DNA of 64,000 nucleotides from Streptomyces humidus (GTDB lineage Bacteria; Actinomycetota; Actinomycetes; Streptomycetales; Streptomycetaceae): positions 1 through 64,000 of the forward strand of contig NZ_BMTL01000037.1 in NCBI RefSeq assembly GCF_014649655.1, given 5' to 3'. This document shows positions 1-7,633 of this stretch, in pieces; positions within the stretch are counted from its first letter, which is position 1; each line of letters starts with the position of its first letter. The notes under the pieces are model-generated. The model was not told the origin of the DNA and did not search any database. It saw nothing but the letters and a program-made list of their open reading frames with translations. A program made the position numbers and the translations under genes.

Positions 1-74
1 CAGCGGCCACCATAAACAGCGACGATCCCGGCAGCGGAGGCCAGGGCCAGATCACGGAGCGTACGCACACTCAC
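1..74 (-). CDS. possible partial ORF leaving the left edge
   Basis: A short open frame on the minus strand starts at a GTG (72-74) and runs off the window, giving 24 hydrophobic, Ala-rich residues that resemble a membrane or signal segment. No clear ribosome binding site precedes it, and it directly abuts the decayed transposase, so it may be a chance frame. Function cannot be assigned. Confidence 0.2.
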   Translation of the reverse strand, partial: MSVRTLRDLALASAAGIVAVYGGR

Positions 75-99
75 CGTATTCGAGCGTCACGCTCTGCCA

Positions 100-480
100 T
101 GGAGTGGCGGCTTTTACGCTTATCTCCTCCGCCCACCTTCTTCAGGAAGCCGGTGTCGTCCATGATCAGCACGCCACCCGGTTCACCGAGATGCTCGATC
201 ACGTAGTCCCGCACATCGTCGCGAACACCGTCGGTGTCTCAGTCCGTCCAGCGCAGCAGCCGCTGCATTCCATCTGGCGACACCTCGCCGGCCTGCTCGG
301 CCAGCGTCTACCCGTTCTTCCGCTCCAACCCCGCAACCAGCCCGCTTACATAGTCGCGGGTCCGAGCCCGCTGCTCCAACCGCGCGGAACCCGGCGCAAG
401 CCGCGGCTGAGACACCGTGCGCGGCGGAACCGGGCGACCTGGTCCCGCAGGCGCGTCGGCAGTCCTGCCGGAGCCCATCG
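100..480 (-). pseudogene. IS701-like transposase N-terminal remnant
   Basis: Read on the minus strand, one frame gives pieces typical of the IS701/DDE transposase N-terminus: RTRDYVSGLVAGLERKNG, then TLAEQAGEVSPDGMQRLLRW, then GGVLIMDDTGFLKK. The last contains the MDDTGF motif with the first catalytic Asp of the family. The frame is broken twice where the family has Trp: TAG at 308-310 (RKNG-stop-TLAE) and TGA at 239-241 (RWTD-stop-DTDG). Beyond the DDTGF motif the similarity stops, so most of the catalytic domain is missing. The N-terminal boundary near 480 is approximate. This is a dead remnant; I am confident of the family and less so of the exact ends. Confidence 0.75.
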
Positions 481-493
481 CGCCAACAGCGCC

Positions 494-926
494 ACGATGG
501 CGTCGCTCGCGAACGCGCTCCGGACGGGCTCGCTGGTGAGCATGATCCCGGAGGGCACGACGTGGTGCGGCCTGGCATCCGGTCGTTTCACTACGGCGAC
601 GTTCCAGGCGGCCATCGACGGCGGCGTCCCGGTCCGCCCGATCGCGCTGAGGTACCGCCTGGCCGACGGCCGCGAGACGAGCCGTCCCGCATTCATCGGC
701 CCGGAGTCGCTGATCGCGTCCCTGCGCCGGGTCGCGGCCCTGCGCGGGCTGGTGCTCGAGATCCACATCTGCCCCGGAGATCGCCGCGGGCCGCGCGGAG
801 AACCGTCGTGAGCTGGCGGCGCTCGCCGAGGCTGCGGTGCATTCGGCGCTGGGGACGGTGCAGATCCCGGCCCAGCGGCGCCGGAGCACCCAGCGGGTCC
901 CACTGGCTTCGCCTCCTGCGAAGTGA
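494..926 (+). pseudogene. 1-acylglycerol-3-phosphate acyltransferase (PlsC-like) remnant
   Basis: The plus frame from about 505 reads like the second half of a PlsC-type phospholipid acyltransferase: a MIPEGTTWCG segment (the EGT block III motif), GRFTTATFQAAIDGGVPVRP (block IV region with its Pro) and RPAFIGPESLIASLRRVAAL. The N-terminal half with the HX4D catalytic motif is absent, replaced by transposase debris. Near 775 an extra G (a CCCCGG run) shifts the frame. If the shift is ignored the protein continues as EIAAGRAENRRELAALAE to the TGA at 924-926. The gene is therefore both 5'-truncated and frameshifted and should be non-functional. Confidence 0.75.
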
Positions 927-927
927 T

Positions 928-962
928 CCGGGCCTGTCGCCGCGATCCGGCGACAGGCCCGG
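928..962. terminator. strong hairpin after the acyltransferase remnant
   Basis: A perfect 15-bp inverted repeat (928-942 with 948-962) around a 5-nt loop starts two bases after the remnant's TGA. It has the form of a factor-independent terminator without a strong T run, as is usual in Streptomyces. Confidence 0.65.
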
Positions 963-989
963 GTTAGGAGGCTTTCGCGGTTTTGCGCG

Positions 990-1022
990 CGGGCCTGTCA
1001 TCGTGATCCGATGACAGGCCCG
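990..1022. terminator. second, related hairpin
   Basis: A perfect 14-bp inverted repeat (990-1003 with 1009-1022) with a 5-nt loop. Its outer arms and loop closely resemble the hairpin at 928-962, so the two look like copies of one element. It may terminate transcription from both directions. Confidence 0.55.
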
Positions 1023-1302
1023 TTCGCCGATCTTCCGCGTGGAATTCGACGGCGGCTGCGGCTCGCTTGGCCGGCTCGGCCTGGCTCGGCCCGTCCGGTC
1101 GGCTGGCTCGGCTTACCCGACCCCGTCCGAACTCGGTCCAACCCGATCGGCCGGCCCGTCCGGTCGGTTCGCCCGTCTGAGCTCGGTCCAACCCGGCTGG
1201 CTCGGACCGTCAGGCCGGACACGTCCCGCTGACTCGGCGCGCTGGACTGATCGGTCTGTCGCGCGCGCCCGGTCTGCGCCGGGCACGAAGCCGCGCTCCC
1301 GT
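1023..1302. repeat. degenerate GC-rich repeats, no gene
   Basis: This stretch is made of short imperfect repeats. CTCGGTCCAACCCG occurs at 1132-1145 and 1182-1195 (offset 50 bp), and CCCGTCCGGTCGG occurs near 1090 and 1155. Open frames across it are low-complexity (Arg, Gly, Ser, Pro) and have no family resemblance. I see no gene here. Confidence 0.5.
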
Positions 1303-2202
1303 TCAGCTGATGGCGAGCGTGAGCTTCCCGCCGGGGTGACCGTCCTCGCTCTCGATCTGCGCGGCGGCCGCGTCATCGAGCGGGTAGCTCTTGCCTTGGG
1401 CGATCCGGACCCCGCGGTCGGTGACCCAGCCGACGATCGCGGTCAGCACCTCCCGCGACTGCTCGGGACCCGAGTACGGGATCCTCAGCTCGTAGGCGGC
1501 CTCATCGGCGATGGTGACGATCCGGTCCTTCGTGCCCCGCAGCTTGACCGACCCGGGCAGCACCCCGTGCCCGGCGGCGTCGAACACGGCGTCCACCGGT
1601 CCCGGCGTGGCCTCGCGAACCCGTTCCTCCCAGCCGTCGCCGTAGAGGACGGGCACGACCCCCAGCGACTTCAGGTCGTCGAGGTTCCGGCTGCCGGCGG
1701 TGCCGATGACGGTAGCGCCCTGCGCGACGGCCACCTGCGCGGCGAAGCGCCCGACCGTGCCGCTGGCGCCGTGGACCAGCAGCGTCTCGCCTTCGCGGAC
1801 CTCGAGCAGTCCGAGGACGCGAAGCGCGGTCTCGCCGGCGACCGGCAGCGCCGCCGCGTCTGCCCACGAAATGCCTGCGGGCTTGGGCGCGAGCGCCTTC
1901 GCCAGCGCGTACTCGGCGTAGCCGCCGGTCTCGGGCCAGCCGAACACCTCGTCACCGACAGCGAACTCCGCGCCCTCGCCTGCGGCGTCGACGACGCCGG
2001 CCACTTCGAAACCGGGGGTGTGCGGGAAGGAAACCTGGAAGTTCTGCCGCTTGGAGCCGTTGCGGATCTTCCAGTCGAGAGGGTTGATCCCGGCGGCCCG
2101 GACGGCCAGCCGCACCTGCCCCGGGCCGGGTTCCGGCACCGGGACCTCGGACAGCTGCAGGACTTCCGGCCCGCCGTAGGCGGAGAAGGTGATCGCTCGC
2201 AT
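1303..2202 (-). CDS. NADP-dependent zinc-free alcohol dehydrogenase / quinone oxidoreductase
   Basis: A 299-aa protein of the medium-chain dehydrogenase/reductase superfamily, quinone-oxidoreductase branch. The ATG at 2200-2202 is chosen because MRAITFSAYGGPEVLQL is the canonical N-terminus; the frame is open 27 codons further upstream, but those residues do not look conserved. An N-terminal GroES-like domain (PGPGQVRLAVRAAGINPLDW and PHTPGFEVAGVVDAAGEG) is followed by a Rossmann domain with the VHGASGTVGRFAAQVA nucleotide-binding loop. The Cys ligands of zinc-containing family members are absent, as expected for this branch. It would reduce quinones or enones with NADPH in the cytosol. It precedes no obvious operon partner, but the NmrA-type gene upstream is co-oriented with a 111-bp gap. 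Confidence 0.85.
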   Translation of the reverse strand: MRAITFSAYGGPEVLQLSEVPVPEPGPGQVRLAVRAAGINPLDWKIRNGSKRQNFQVSFPHTPGFEVAGVVDAAGEGAEFAVGDEVFGWPETGGYAEYALAKALAPKPAGISWADAAALPVAGETALRVLGLLEVREGETLLVHGASGTVGRFAAQVAVAQGATVIGTAGSRNLDDLKSLGVVPVLYGDGWEERVREATPGPVDAVFDAAGHGVLPGSVKLRGTKDRIVTIADEAAYELRIPYSGPEQSREVLTAIVGWVTDRGVRIAQGKSYPLDDAAAAQIESEDGHPGGKLTLAIS

Positions 2203-2313
2203 GGGTTCTCTGCGTTCCTCGAGTTGTGACTTCGAATGTTGGCGGATGCGTTGCCGTGCCCAGAGCGCCGAGGCCGTGGGCACGATCGCGGGGCGCTCAT
2301 CGCGGCCGGAGGT

Positions 2314-3192
2314 TCAGGAACCAGCCACGTTCGTGGGCGCGGTCCAGCCGGTGGATCGGATCCACTCGGCCAGGTCCAGGGTGGCCGGCTCGATCGCCCG
2401 CACAACCGCAAGATCCGACGGGTGTTCCGCCGCCTTCGCGAACTGGCGGAACATCGCCCTGTCGAGGTCGCTGGGAAGCACGCTCAACGGGAGGGCCTCG
2501 TAACGTGCCGGGAGCCCGGCGCGCGCGCCGAACGCCGCGGCGATCTGAGGGCCCGTGAGCTCGTCGCCGACGAGCTCGACGGCTCCGCCGGGTGCCTCCG
2601 CGGTGTCGAGCAGGAGCGCGGCGGCGACCCGGCCGACGTCCCTGAGCGAGATCATCTTCAGGGCGACGTCCTCCGGCAGCGGCAGCCTCAACACGATCTC
2701 TCCGTGCTCCAGGCTCGGTGCCATCTCCTCCATGAAGGGGGCCGGGCGAACCACCATGGCCCTGAGGCCGGACTTCCTCAGGTGCTCCTCGATCGAGTGC
2801 TTCGAGTCGTGGTGCGGCACACCCCACTCCCGGTCCGCGCCGATGACCGAGTTGAACACGACGTGCGGGACGCGTGCCGCGACCGCCGCGTCGACGAGCG
2901 CGGTGCCGATGCGGATCTCCGTCTCGACCTCTTCGAGGCTGTTCGCCTCCGGGGTCATGAAGTAGAACCCCTCGACCGCCGTCAGCGCGGCGGCCAACGA
3001 CGCCGGGTCGTCGGTCCGGATGGCCGCCAGCTCGACGCCGCGGGCGGCCAGCGCCTGAGCCCGGTCGGACTGCGGGTTGCGGACCAGGGCCCGCACCGGG
3101 GCCTTGTGATCCAGCAGCGCGTCGACCACGAGCCCGCCCTGTCGCCCCGTCGCGCCGAAGACTGCGATAGTGCCGGTCGTCTGTGTGCTCAT
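2314..3192 (-). CDS. NmrA-family NAD(P)-binding protein
   Basis: A 292-aa atypical short-chain dehydrogenase of the NmrA/HSCARG type. The Rossmann motif is GATGRQGG at residues ~12-19, followed by VRALVRNPQSDRAQAL, which fits dinucleotide-phosphate binding. NmrA-like members usually lack the catalytic Tyr-x3-Lys pair and act as redox sensors or isoflavone-reductase-like enzymes; the activity here is unknown. The ATG at 3190-3192 is preferred over an in-frame GTG nine bases upstream because AAGGG sits 8 nt before it. The gene is divergent from the AraC regulator and co-oriented with the downstream oxidoreductase, so the pair may be a small redox operon under that regulator. Confidence 0.8.
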   Translation of the reverse strand: MSTQTTGTIAVFGATGRQGGLVVDALLDHKAPVRALVRNPQSDRAQALAARGVELAAIRTDDPASLAAALTAVEGFYFMTPEANSLEEVETEIRIGTALVDAAVAARVPHVVFNSVIGADREWGVPHHDSKHSIEEHLRKSGLRAMVVRPAPFMEEMAPSLEHGEIVLRLPLPEDVALKMISLRDVGRVAAALLLDTAEAPGGAVELVGDELTGPQIAAAFGARAGLPARYEALPLSVLPSDLDRAMFRQFAKAAEHPSDLAVVRAIEPATLDLAEWIRSTGWTAPTNVAGS

Positions 3193-3302
3193 CGCTGCCA
3201 CCCTTCACCAGCGGCCTCGACCTTGATCTTTTGTGACATGTCTCTACGGTGCGGTCCGCGGCGCCAGGCGCACCACCGGTATCACGCCAGGTTCTTCCGA
3301 TA

Positions 3303-3319
3303 ACCCGCCAGTGGCGGGT
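3303..3319. promoter_or_regulatory. 17-bp palindrome between divergent genes, candidate operator
   Basis: ACCCGCCA and TGGCGGGT form perfect 8-bp arms around one base. The site lies 13 bp before the regulator's GTG and within the 139-bp gap to the divergent NmrA gene. It could be an operator for the AraC protein or another factor; no binding data support this. Confidence 0.45.
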
Positions 3320-3331
3320 AGCCTCGATGGC

Positions 3332-4117
3332 GTGTCCGACTTCAGCGGCGAGCCGAGCTTCTGCACCGACGATGCGCCGTTGTCGGTGCCGCTGGCCCAT
3401 GGCGCCGAGGTGGCCGCGCACTTCCACGACTACGGCCAGCTCCGCTACGCCGCGCGTGGGGCCCTGGTCACAGCGACCCAGGTGGGCACCTGGGTGGCGC
3501 CGGCCAGTCGGATCATGTGGGTGCCGCCCTTCGCGGTGCACAGCAGCAAGGCGTACGGCGAGACGGACATCCGGGTGCTGTCGCTGCCCGTGACGCTGAC
3601 CGGACAGCTGCCGGCCGAGCCGTCGGTCTTCGTGGCGAGCGCGTTGCTGCGCGAGGCCTATCTGGCGCTGATGAGCGAGGGCGAGCCGCTGGAGAGCCCC
3701 CGTGCGCGGCTGCTGATCGACGTCGTACTCGCCGAGCTCGCCCGCGCCGCACAGGAGCCGCTGCGCCTCCCGGAGCCGAGCGACCGGCGTCTCAAGGCGG
3801 TCACCGACCTGCTCCACGTGGACCCAGCAAGCCCGGCGACCCTGGCCGAGCTGGGCCACCGCGCCGGCGCCAGCGAACGCACCCTGAGCCGACTGTTCGG
3901 CAGGGAACTGTCGATGAGCTTCCACCAGTGGCGCACCCTGCTGCGCATCCAACGGGCGCTGATCGAGCTCAGCGACGGTGCCTCGGTCACCGCCACGGCG
4001 ATCCGGCTGGGCTGGTCGAACCCCAGCAGCTTCATCGACGCCTTCACCGAGCTGGTCGGTCAGACACCCGGGGGCTATCGCTCGTCGGCTCGGTCCTCCG
4101 GCAGCTCCCATGGGTGA
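3332..4117 (+). CDS. AraC-family transcriptional regulator
   Basis: A 261-aa regulator. An N-terminal cupin-type sensing domain (AHFHDYGQLRYAARGALVTA, then GTWVAPASRIMWVPPFAVHS) is followed by the double helix-turn-helix of the AraC family: LAELGHRAGASERTLSRLFGRE and ALIELSDGASVTATAIRLGW, with the characteristic FIDAFTELVGQTPGGYR end. This layout resembles the YbfI/NimR-type single-gene regulators that control a divergent neighbour. The GTG at 3332 is chosen because it begins just after the palindrome and before the conserved cupin; the frame is open upstream but has no homology there. It probably controls the divergent NmrA/oxidoreductase pair. Confidence 0.85.
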   Translation: MSDFSGEPSFCTDDAPLSVPLAHGAEVAAHFHDYGQLRYAARGALVTATQVGTWVAPASRIMWVPPFAVHSSKAYGETDIRVLSLPVTLTGQLPAEPSVFVASALLREAYLALMSEGEPLESPRARLLIDVVLAELARAAQEPLRLPEPSDRRLKAVTDLLHVDPASPATLAELGHRAGASERTLSRLFGRELSMSFHQWRTLLRIQRALIELSDGASVTATAIRLGWSNPSSFIDAFTELVGQTPGGYRSSARSSGSSHG

Positions 4118-4193
4118 GAGGTTGGCGGGGTAGCCGTAGTTCCTGGCGGAACATCGGTAGCAGCCCAATGGTGCGGGAGCTCACGCTGGGGGG

Positions 4194-5496
4194 GTGTCCC
4201 AGTGGTTGTCAAGCCGCTGCTGGGGCAGGAGCGGCTTCGGGGCGGTAATGAGTCCCGTTGCGCAGCATCGCGTAGAGGACGTCGCAGCGTCGGCGGGCCA
4301 GGCAGATCAGCGCGGCGTTGTGCTTCTTGCCTTCGGCGCGTTTGCGGTCGTAGTAGGTCCTGCTGGTCGGGTCCGACAGGGCGGCGAACGCGGCGAGGAA
4401 GAACGCGCGTTTGAGCTTGCGGTTGCCGGTGCGGGCGGGGTGCTCGCCTTTGATGCTGGTGCCGGAGCTGCGGGTGACCGGGGCGATGCCGGCGTAGGCC
4501 GCGAGATGTCCGGAGCTGGCGAAGTTGGAGGCGTCGCCGATCTCGAGGAGGATGCGGGCTGCGGTCCTGACGCCGATGCCGGGCATCGAGGTCAGGACCC
4601 CGGCAAGAGGGTGTGCATCGAATATCCCCTCGACCTGGGCGGCGACCTGCTTTCGTTGCTGGAGAACGGTTTTGAGGCTGTCCGCGAGTCGGGGCAGGAC
4701 CGTGTCTGCGGCCGCGGTGCCGGGGACGGTGACGGTCTGCTCGCCGAGCGCGGTCATGATCGCCTCGACCAGTTTGTCGCCCATGCGAGGCGCGTGGACC
4801 TTGGCGATCGCGGTGAGTTTGCGGCGGCCGGCCTTGGCGATGCCGGTCGGTCCGCCGCAGCGGGACAGTATTTCCAGCACGGCCGGGTGGCTGATCTTGG
4901 GGCCGATGGCGTGCTCGAGGGTGGGGTGGATGCCGGTGAGCAGGCCGCGGATCCGGGTAGCTCCGCCGGCCAGGTCGTCGTCGAACCCGACCAGCACCTC
5001 CAACTCGGCCAGGGCCTCGTCGCCGACATCGACCGGGCGCAGGGTGTGGGGCAGCGAGCGGGCGGCGTCGGCGATGACGAACGCATCCCGGGCATCGGTC
5101 TTCGCGCGGCCGGGGTAGAGGTCGGCGATGCGGCGCATGGCCAGGCCAGGCAGGTAGGCGACCTGGTGACCGGCCGCGCGAGCGACCGCGACGGGCAGCG
5201 CCCCGATCGTGGCCGGCTGGTCGACCACGACCAGCAGCGTTCCGTGCCGGGCGAGTTTGTCGAACAGGGCTCTCAGTTTGGGTTCGGTGTTGGGCAACGG
5301 GGCGTCATGCAGCCGCTTGCCGTCCGGGTCGAGGCCGACCGCGTGGTGGGCATCTTTGCCGACGTCCAGGCCGAGGAACACGCTGAAACTGCTGCTCATC
5401 CACCATGCCGTTCACTCGTCGCGAGTGGTCACCGGGAGGGCATCGATGGCCGGCACCCACGTTACGACGAGACCTACCAGTTGGTGGCCGTGTCCC
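4194..5496. mobile_element. IS110-family insertion sequence (approximate ends)
   Basis: About 1.3 kb containing one intact transposase on the minus strand. The motif GTGTCCC occurs at 4194-4200 and 5490-5496 in the same orientation and may mark the ends, since IS110 elements carry short direct rather than inverted end repeats. The true right end could lie anywhere up to about 5630, where the neighbouring integrase similarity begins. The element separates the AraC gene from the integrase remnant and appears to have removed the integrase N-terminus. Confidence 0.55.
4209..5399 (-). CDS. IS110-family transposase (DEDD recombinase)
   Basis: A 396-aa protein of full length for the family. The N-terminal DEDD_Tnp_IS110 domain begins FLGLDVGKDAHHAV with the first catalytic Asp at residue ~12 and has AKTDARDAFVIADAARSLP with the paired Asp residues near 105. 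The C-terminal transposase_20 domain has the helix-hairpin-helix SMPGIGVRTAARILLEIG and the FASSGHLAAYAGIAPVTRSS stretch followed by GNRKLKRAFF, which includes the Ser-rich segment with the proposed nucleophilic serine. No frameshift or stop is seen, so the enzyme may be active. IS110 enzymes are guided by a structured bridge RNA encoded in the element's non-coding end. Confidence 0.92.
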   Translation of the reverse strand: MSSSFSVFLGLDVGKDAHHAVGLDPDGKRLHDAPLPNTEPKLRALFDKLARHGTLLVVVDQPATIGALPVAVARAAGHQVAYLPGLAMRRIADLYPGRAKTDARDAFVIADAARSLPHTLRPVDVGDEALAELEVLVGFDDDLAGGATRIRGLLTGIHPTLEHAIGPKISHPAVLEILSRCGGPTGIAKAGRRKLTAIAKVHAPRMGDKLVEAIMTALGEQTVTVPGTAAADTVLPRLADSLKTVLQQRKQVAAQVEGIFDAHPLAGVLTSMPGIGVRTAARILLEIGDASNFASSGHLAAYAGIAPVTRSSGTSIKGEHPARTGNRKLKRAFFLAAFAALSDPTSRTYYDRKRAEGKKHNAALICLARRRCDVLYAMLRNGTHYRPEAAPAPAAA

Positions 5497-5517
5497 TATC
5501 AGCGGTCCCTCGATGCC
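5439..5517 (-). ncRNA. candidate IS110 bridge RNA segment
   Basis: Just upstream of the transposase start, an 8-bp perfect inverted repeat (5439-5446 with 5510-5517) encloses 63 nt that hold a second short stem (5451-5454 with 5487-5490). IS110-group elements encode their bridge RNA in this position, 5' of the transposase and on the same strand. I infer the role from position and foldability only; loop sequences were not matched to target and donor DNA. Confidence 0.35.
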
Positions 5518-5599
5518 ACCAGACCCGGTGACACCACCCCCCCGGATCATGCCTTCGACTGGGGGCGTTAGTCATGCCGGGCCTGGCGACCACAGCTCC

Positions 5600-6334
5600 T
5601 TGAACAGGAACTACGAAAAAGGTAACGGGGGTATCGCTGCCCGATCACTGCAAGTTGTGGTCAACCCGCAGCAGGCTCGGGAACTGCTCACCGCCCTCAC
5701 CTACGTGGGCGGCTATGAGCGGGCGAGTGGTCGGCGGCTGCGGGCCTTCTTCGGGTGCCTCTACTACGCGGCCATGCGGCCGGGTGAGGCACTCGGCCTC
5801 CGCCGCGCCGACTGCACGCTTCCGGCACAGGGCTGGGGCCGCATCGAGCTGGCGGAGACCCGCCCGACGGCCGGTAAGGCGTGGACCGACTCCGGCGAGG
5901 CGCACGACCGGCGAGGACTGAAGCAGCGGGCCCAGGGAGAGGTACGCACCGTGCCGATTCCGCCCCCGCTCGTGCGGCTGCTCCTTGACCACCTGGACGA
6001 GTTCGGCACGGCGGAGGACGGCCGGCTGTTCTCCAGCGAGCGGGGCAACGTGATCGCTGCCTCGTCGTACTCCCGAGCGTGGAAGCAGGCCCGGGAACTG
6101 GCGCTCGTCCCCGACCAGGTGTCCTCGGTCCTGGCCTTCCGGCCGTACGACCTCCGGCACGCGGGCGTCTCCCAGTGGCTCAACTCGGGAGTGCCCGCCC
6201 CGGAGGTCGCCGCTCGCGCCGGCCACTCGGTGGACGTGCTCCTGAAGATCTACGCCAAGTGCATCGACGGCCAGGAGCAGGAGATGAACGACCGGATCAT
6301 GCAGGGGCTCGGGGAGGACGACACCGAGAACTGA
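5600..6334 (+). pseudogene. tyrosine site-specific integrase, catalytic half only
   Basis: From about residue AARSLQVVVNPQQARELL (near 5636) the frame matches the C-terminal catalytic domain of actinomycete plasmid/ICE integrases. It has the first Arg in YYAAMRPGEALGLRRADC, a KQRAQGEVRTVPIPPPLV segment, the RPYDLRHAGVSQWLNSG box (Tyr where many relatives have the first His of HxxR), GHSVDVLLKIYAKCI with the nucleophilic Tyr, and a normal end. The N-terminal arm and core-binding domains are missing, and the 5' part runs into the IS110 element. The enzyme should be inactive. It points at the 3' end of tRNA-Arg, the usual layout for an element integrated into that tRNA. Confidence 0.8.
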
Positions 6335-6353
6335 AGACGGTCACGATCAAAGG

Positions 6354-6385
6354 ACGGAAGCCCCGGAGTGATCCGGGGCTTCCGT
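6354..6385 (+). terminator. terminator after the integrase
   Basis: A perfect 14-bp stem (6354-6367 with 6372-6385) with a GTGA tetraloop, 19 bp after the integrase stop. Confidence 0.7.
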
Positions 6386-6531
6386 TCGTCCACGCATAGT
6401 CCACAGAGACGTGCTGAGGCCTCTCGAAACCTCCGCTGACCTGCTGCGGAGCCCTCCAAGATCAACACGCCATTACAACGTGATCAGTGGCAAACGGCTG
6501 CTCCCGGCGGCACCCGCCTGCACATACGCGA

Positions 6532-6569
6532 AGACCCCGGCTCCAGCGTTTCCGCTGGTGACGGGGTCT
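6532..6569 (-). terminator. hairpin downstream of tRNA-Arg
   Basis: A two-part stem: 6532-6539 pairs with 6562-6569, and inside it 6543-6548 pairs with 6553-6558 around a 4-nt loop. It lies 19 bp past the tRNA 3' end and probably ends its transcript. Confidence 0.6.
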
Positions 6570-6588
6570 CGGACACACTTACACAGTG

Positions 6589-6660
6589 TGCCCCCGGCAG
6601 GATTCGAACCTGCGCACACGGCTCCGGAGGCCGTTGCTCTATCCCCTGAGCTACGGGGGC
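6589..6660 (-). tRNA. tRNA-Arg (anticodon CCG)
   Basis: The minus strand folds as a 72-nt tRNA: acceptor GCCCCCG/CGGGGGC, D arm with GCTC AGGGGATAGA GC, anticodon stem ACGGC/GCCGT with loop CTCCGGA (anticodon CCG), T arm with GGTTCGAATCC, and discriminator A at 6589. CCA is not encoded. An integrase remnant points at its 3' end, so it probably served as an attachment site. A TAGTGT -10-like box occurs about 40 bp upstream (6699-6704, minus strand). Confidence 0.95.
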
Positions 6661-6825
6661 GTGTCGGTCGTGAGGTGTTGCTCGCGGCGACGGGTAGAAC
6701 ACTACCAGCTCGCTCGGGGTGATCAGGAACGGGTTTCCGGGGCTCATGGAGGGCCGGGTGGCTCGCACGGGGTGGAAGTGGGGAAAACCCGGACGCGGTG
6801 GCCGGTCCCGACCTACTCTCGAGTG

Positions 6826-7356
6826 GTGTCAGGCGCGTCGGGCCGGGTGCTTGTGGTGGACGACAACAAGGTCATCCGGCAGCTGATCAGGGTCAATCTC
6901 GAGCTGGAGGGCCTCGAGGTCGTGACCGCGTCCGATGGTGCCGAGTGTCTGGATGTCGTTCATCAGGTGCGGCCCGATCTTGTGACCCTCGACGTCGTCA
7001 TGCCCCGGTTGGACGGGTTTGGCACCGCCGCTCGGTTGCGTGCCGATCCGCGGACACGTGACCTTCCCCTGGTCGTCATCAGCGCCTGTACGCAGTACGA
7101 GGTCGAGGCCGGCCTCGAGGTCGGCATCGACGCTTTCCTCCCCAAGCCCTTCGATCCCGCCGAACTCGTCTCCGTCGTAAGGGCGTTGGTGGAACGGGGG
7201 CAGGGCGTGGGCGAGGACGGCGCAGCGGGCGGCGTGGTGCGGTCGGGACTGGGAGCAGGACCGGAACGGGGGTCGGGGCTGGAGCTGGGGACGGGGGCCG
7301 TGATCGGGGCGGGGAAGGGCGGCGGGCCGAGTGGGGGTGCCGCGGCCGGGGAGTAA
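6826..7356 (+). CDS. stand-alone response regulator receiver protein
   Basis: A 176-aa protein with one CheY-like receiver domain (residues ~6-120) and a low-complexity Gly/Ala-rich tail with no DNA-binding domain. Acidic pair D12-D13 (VLVVDDNK), phospho-acceptor D56 (VTLDVVMPRLDGF), and the conserved Lys in FLPKPFDPAEL are all present. GTG at 6826 (or 6823) is the likely start, since homology begins immediately after it. No kinase gene is adjacent, so the partner is unknown. It may act through protein-protein contacts. It is the first gene of the conserved chromosomal block next to tRNA-Arg. Confidence 0.85.
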   Translation: MSGASGRVLVVDDNKVIRQLIRVNLELEGLEVVTASDGAECLDVVHQVRPDLVTLDVVMPRLDGFGTAARLRADPRTRDLPLVVISACTQYEVEAGLEVGIDAFLPKPFDPAELVSVVRALVERGQGVGEDGAAGGVVRSGLGAGPERGSGLELGTGAVIGAGKGGGPSGGAAAGE

Positions 7357-7485
7357 GGCGCTGCCCTGGAGCCCGGGGCCCTTCCTCCGTTTCCTCCGCG
7401 CCCCTTTGTCCACCCGTCCACTTCCTCCCCGTTCTCCGCTTTCCCGGCGTTCCCCACCGTGGGGTTCCCTTCCCGTCCCCTTTAC

Positions 7486-7540
7486 CGTCGTCCTCTTCCG
7501 CGTCGTCCTCTTCCGCGTCGTCCTCTTCCGCGTCGTCCCT
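7486..7540. repeat. 15-bp tandem repeat
   Basis: CGTCGTCCTCTTCCG is repeated exactly three times (7486-7530) with a fourth partial copy (7531-7540). It lies in the 277-bp gap between the response regulator and nrtL, which contains no gene. Confidence 0.8.
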
Positions 7541-7633
7541 CTCCGTCGTCCCCTGTCCTTCTCGGCGTCCACATCTCGGGACCTCGGCCGACCGGCTCGC
7601 CCGCTCACCCCCCTCCTCCCATACGCTGGTCCC

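Noticed and set aside
5405..5599. integrase N-terminus in the open frame upstream of 5600
   Set aside because: The residues (Pro/Gly-rich) do not resemble the arm or core-binding domains and overlap the IS110 leader.
7486..7540. CRISPR-like repeat
   Set aside because: 15-bp units are directly adjacent without spacers, so it is a simple tandem repeat; no cas genes are in the window.
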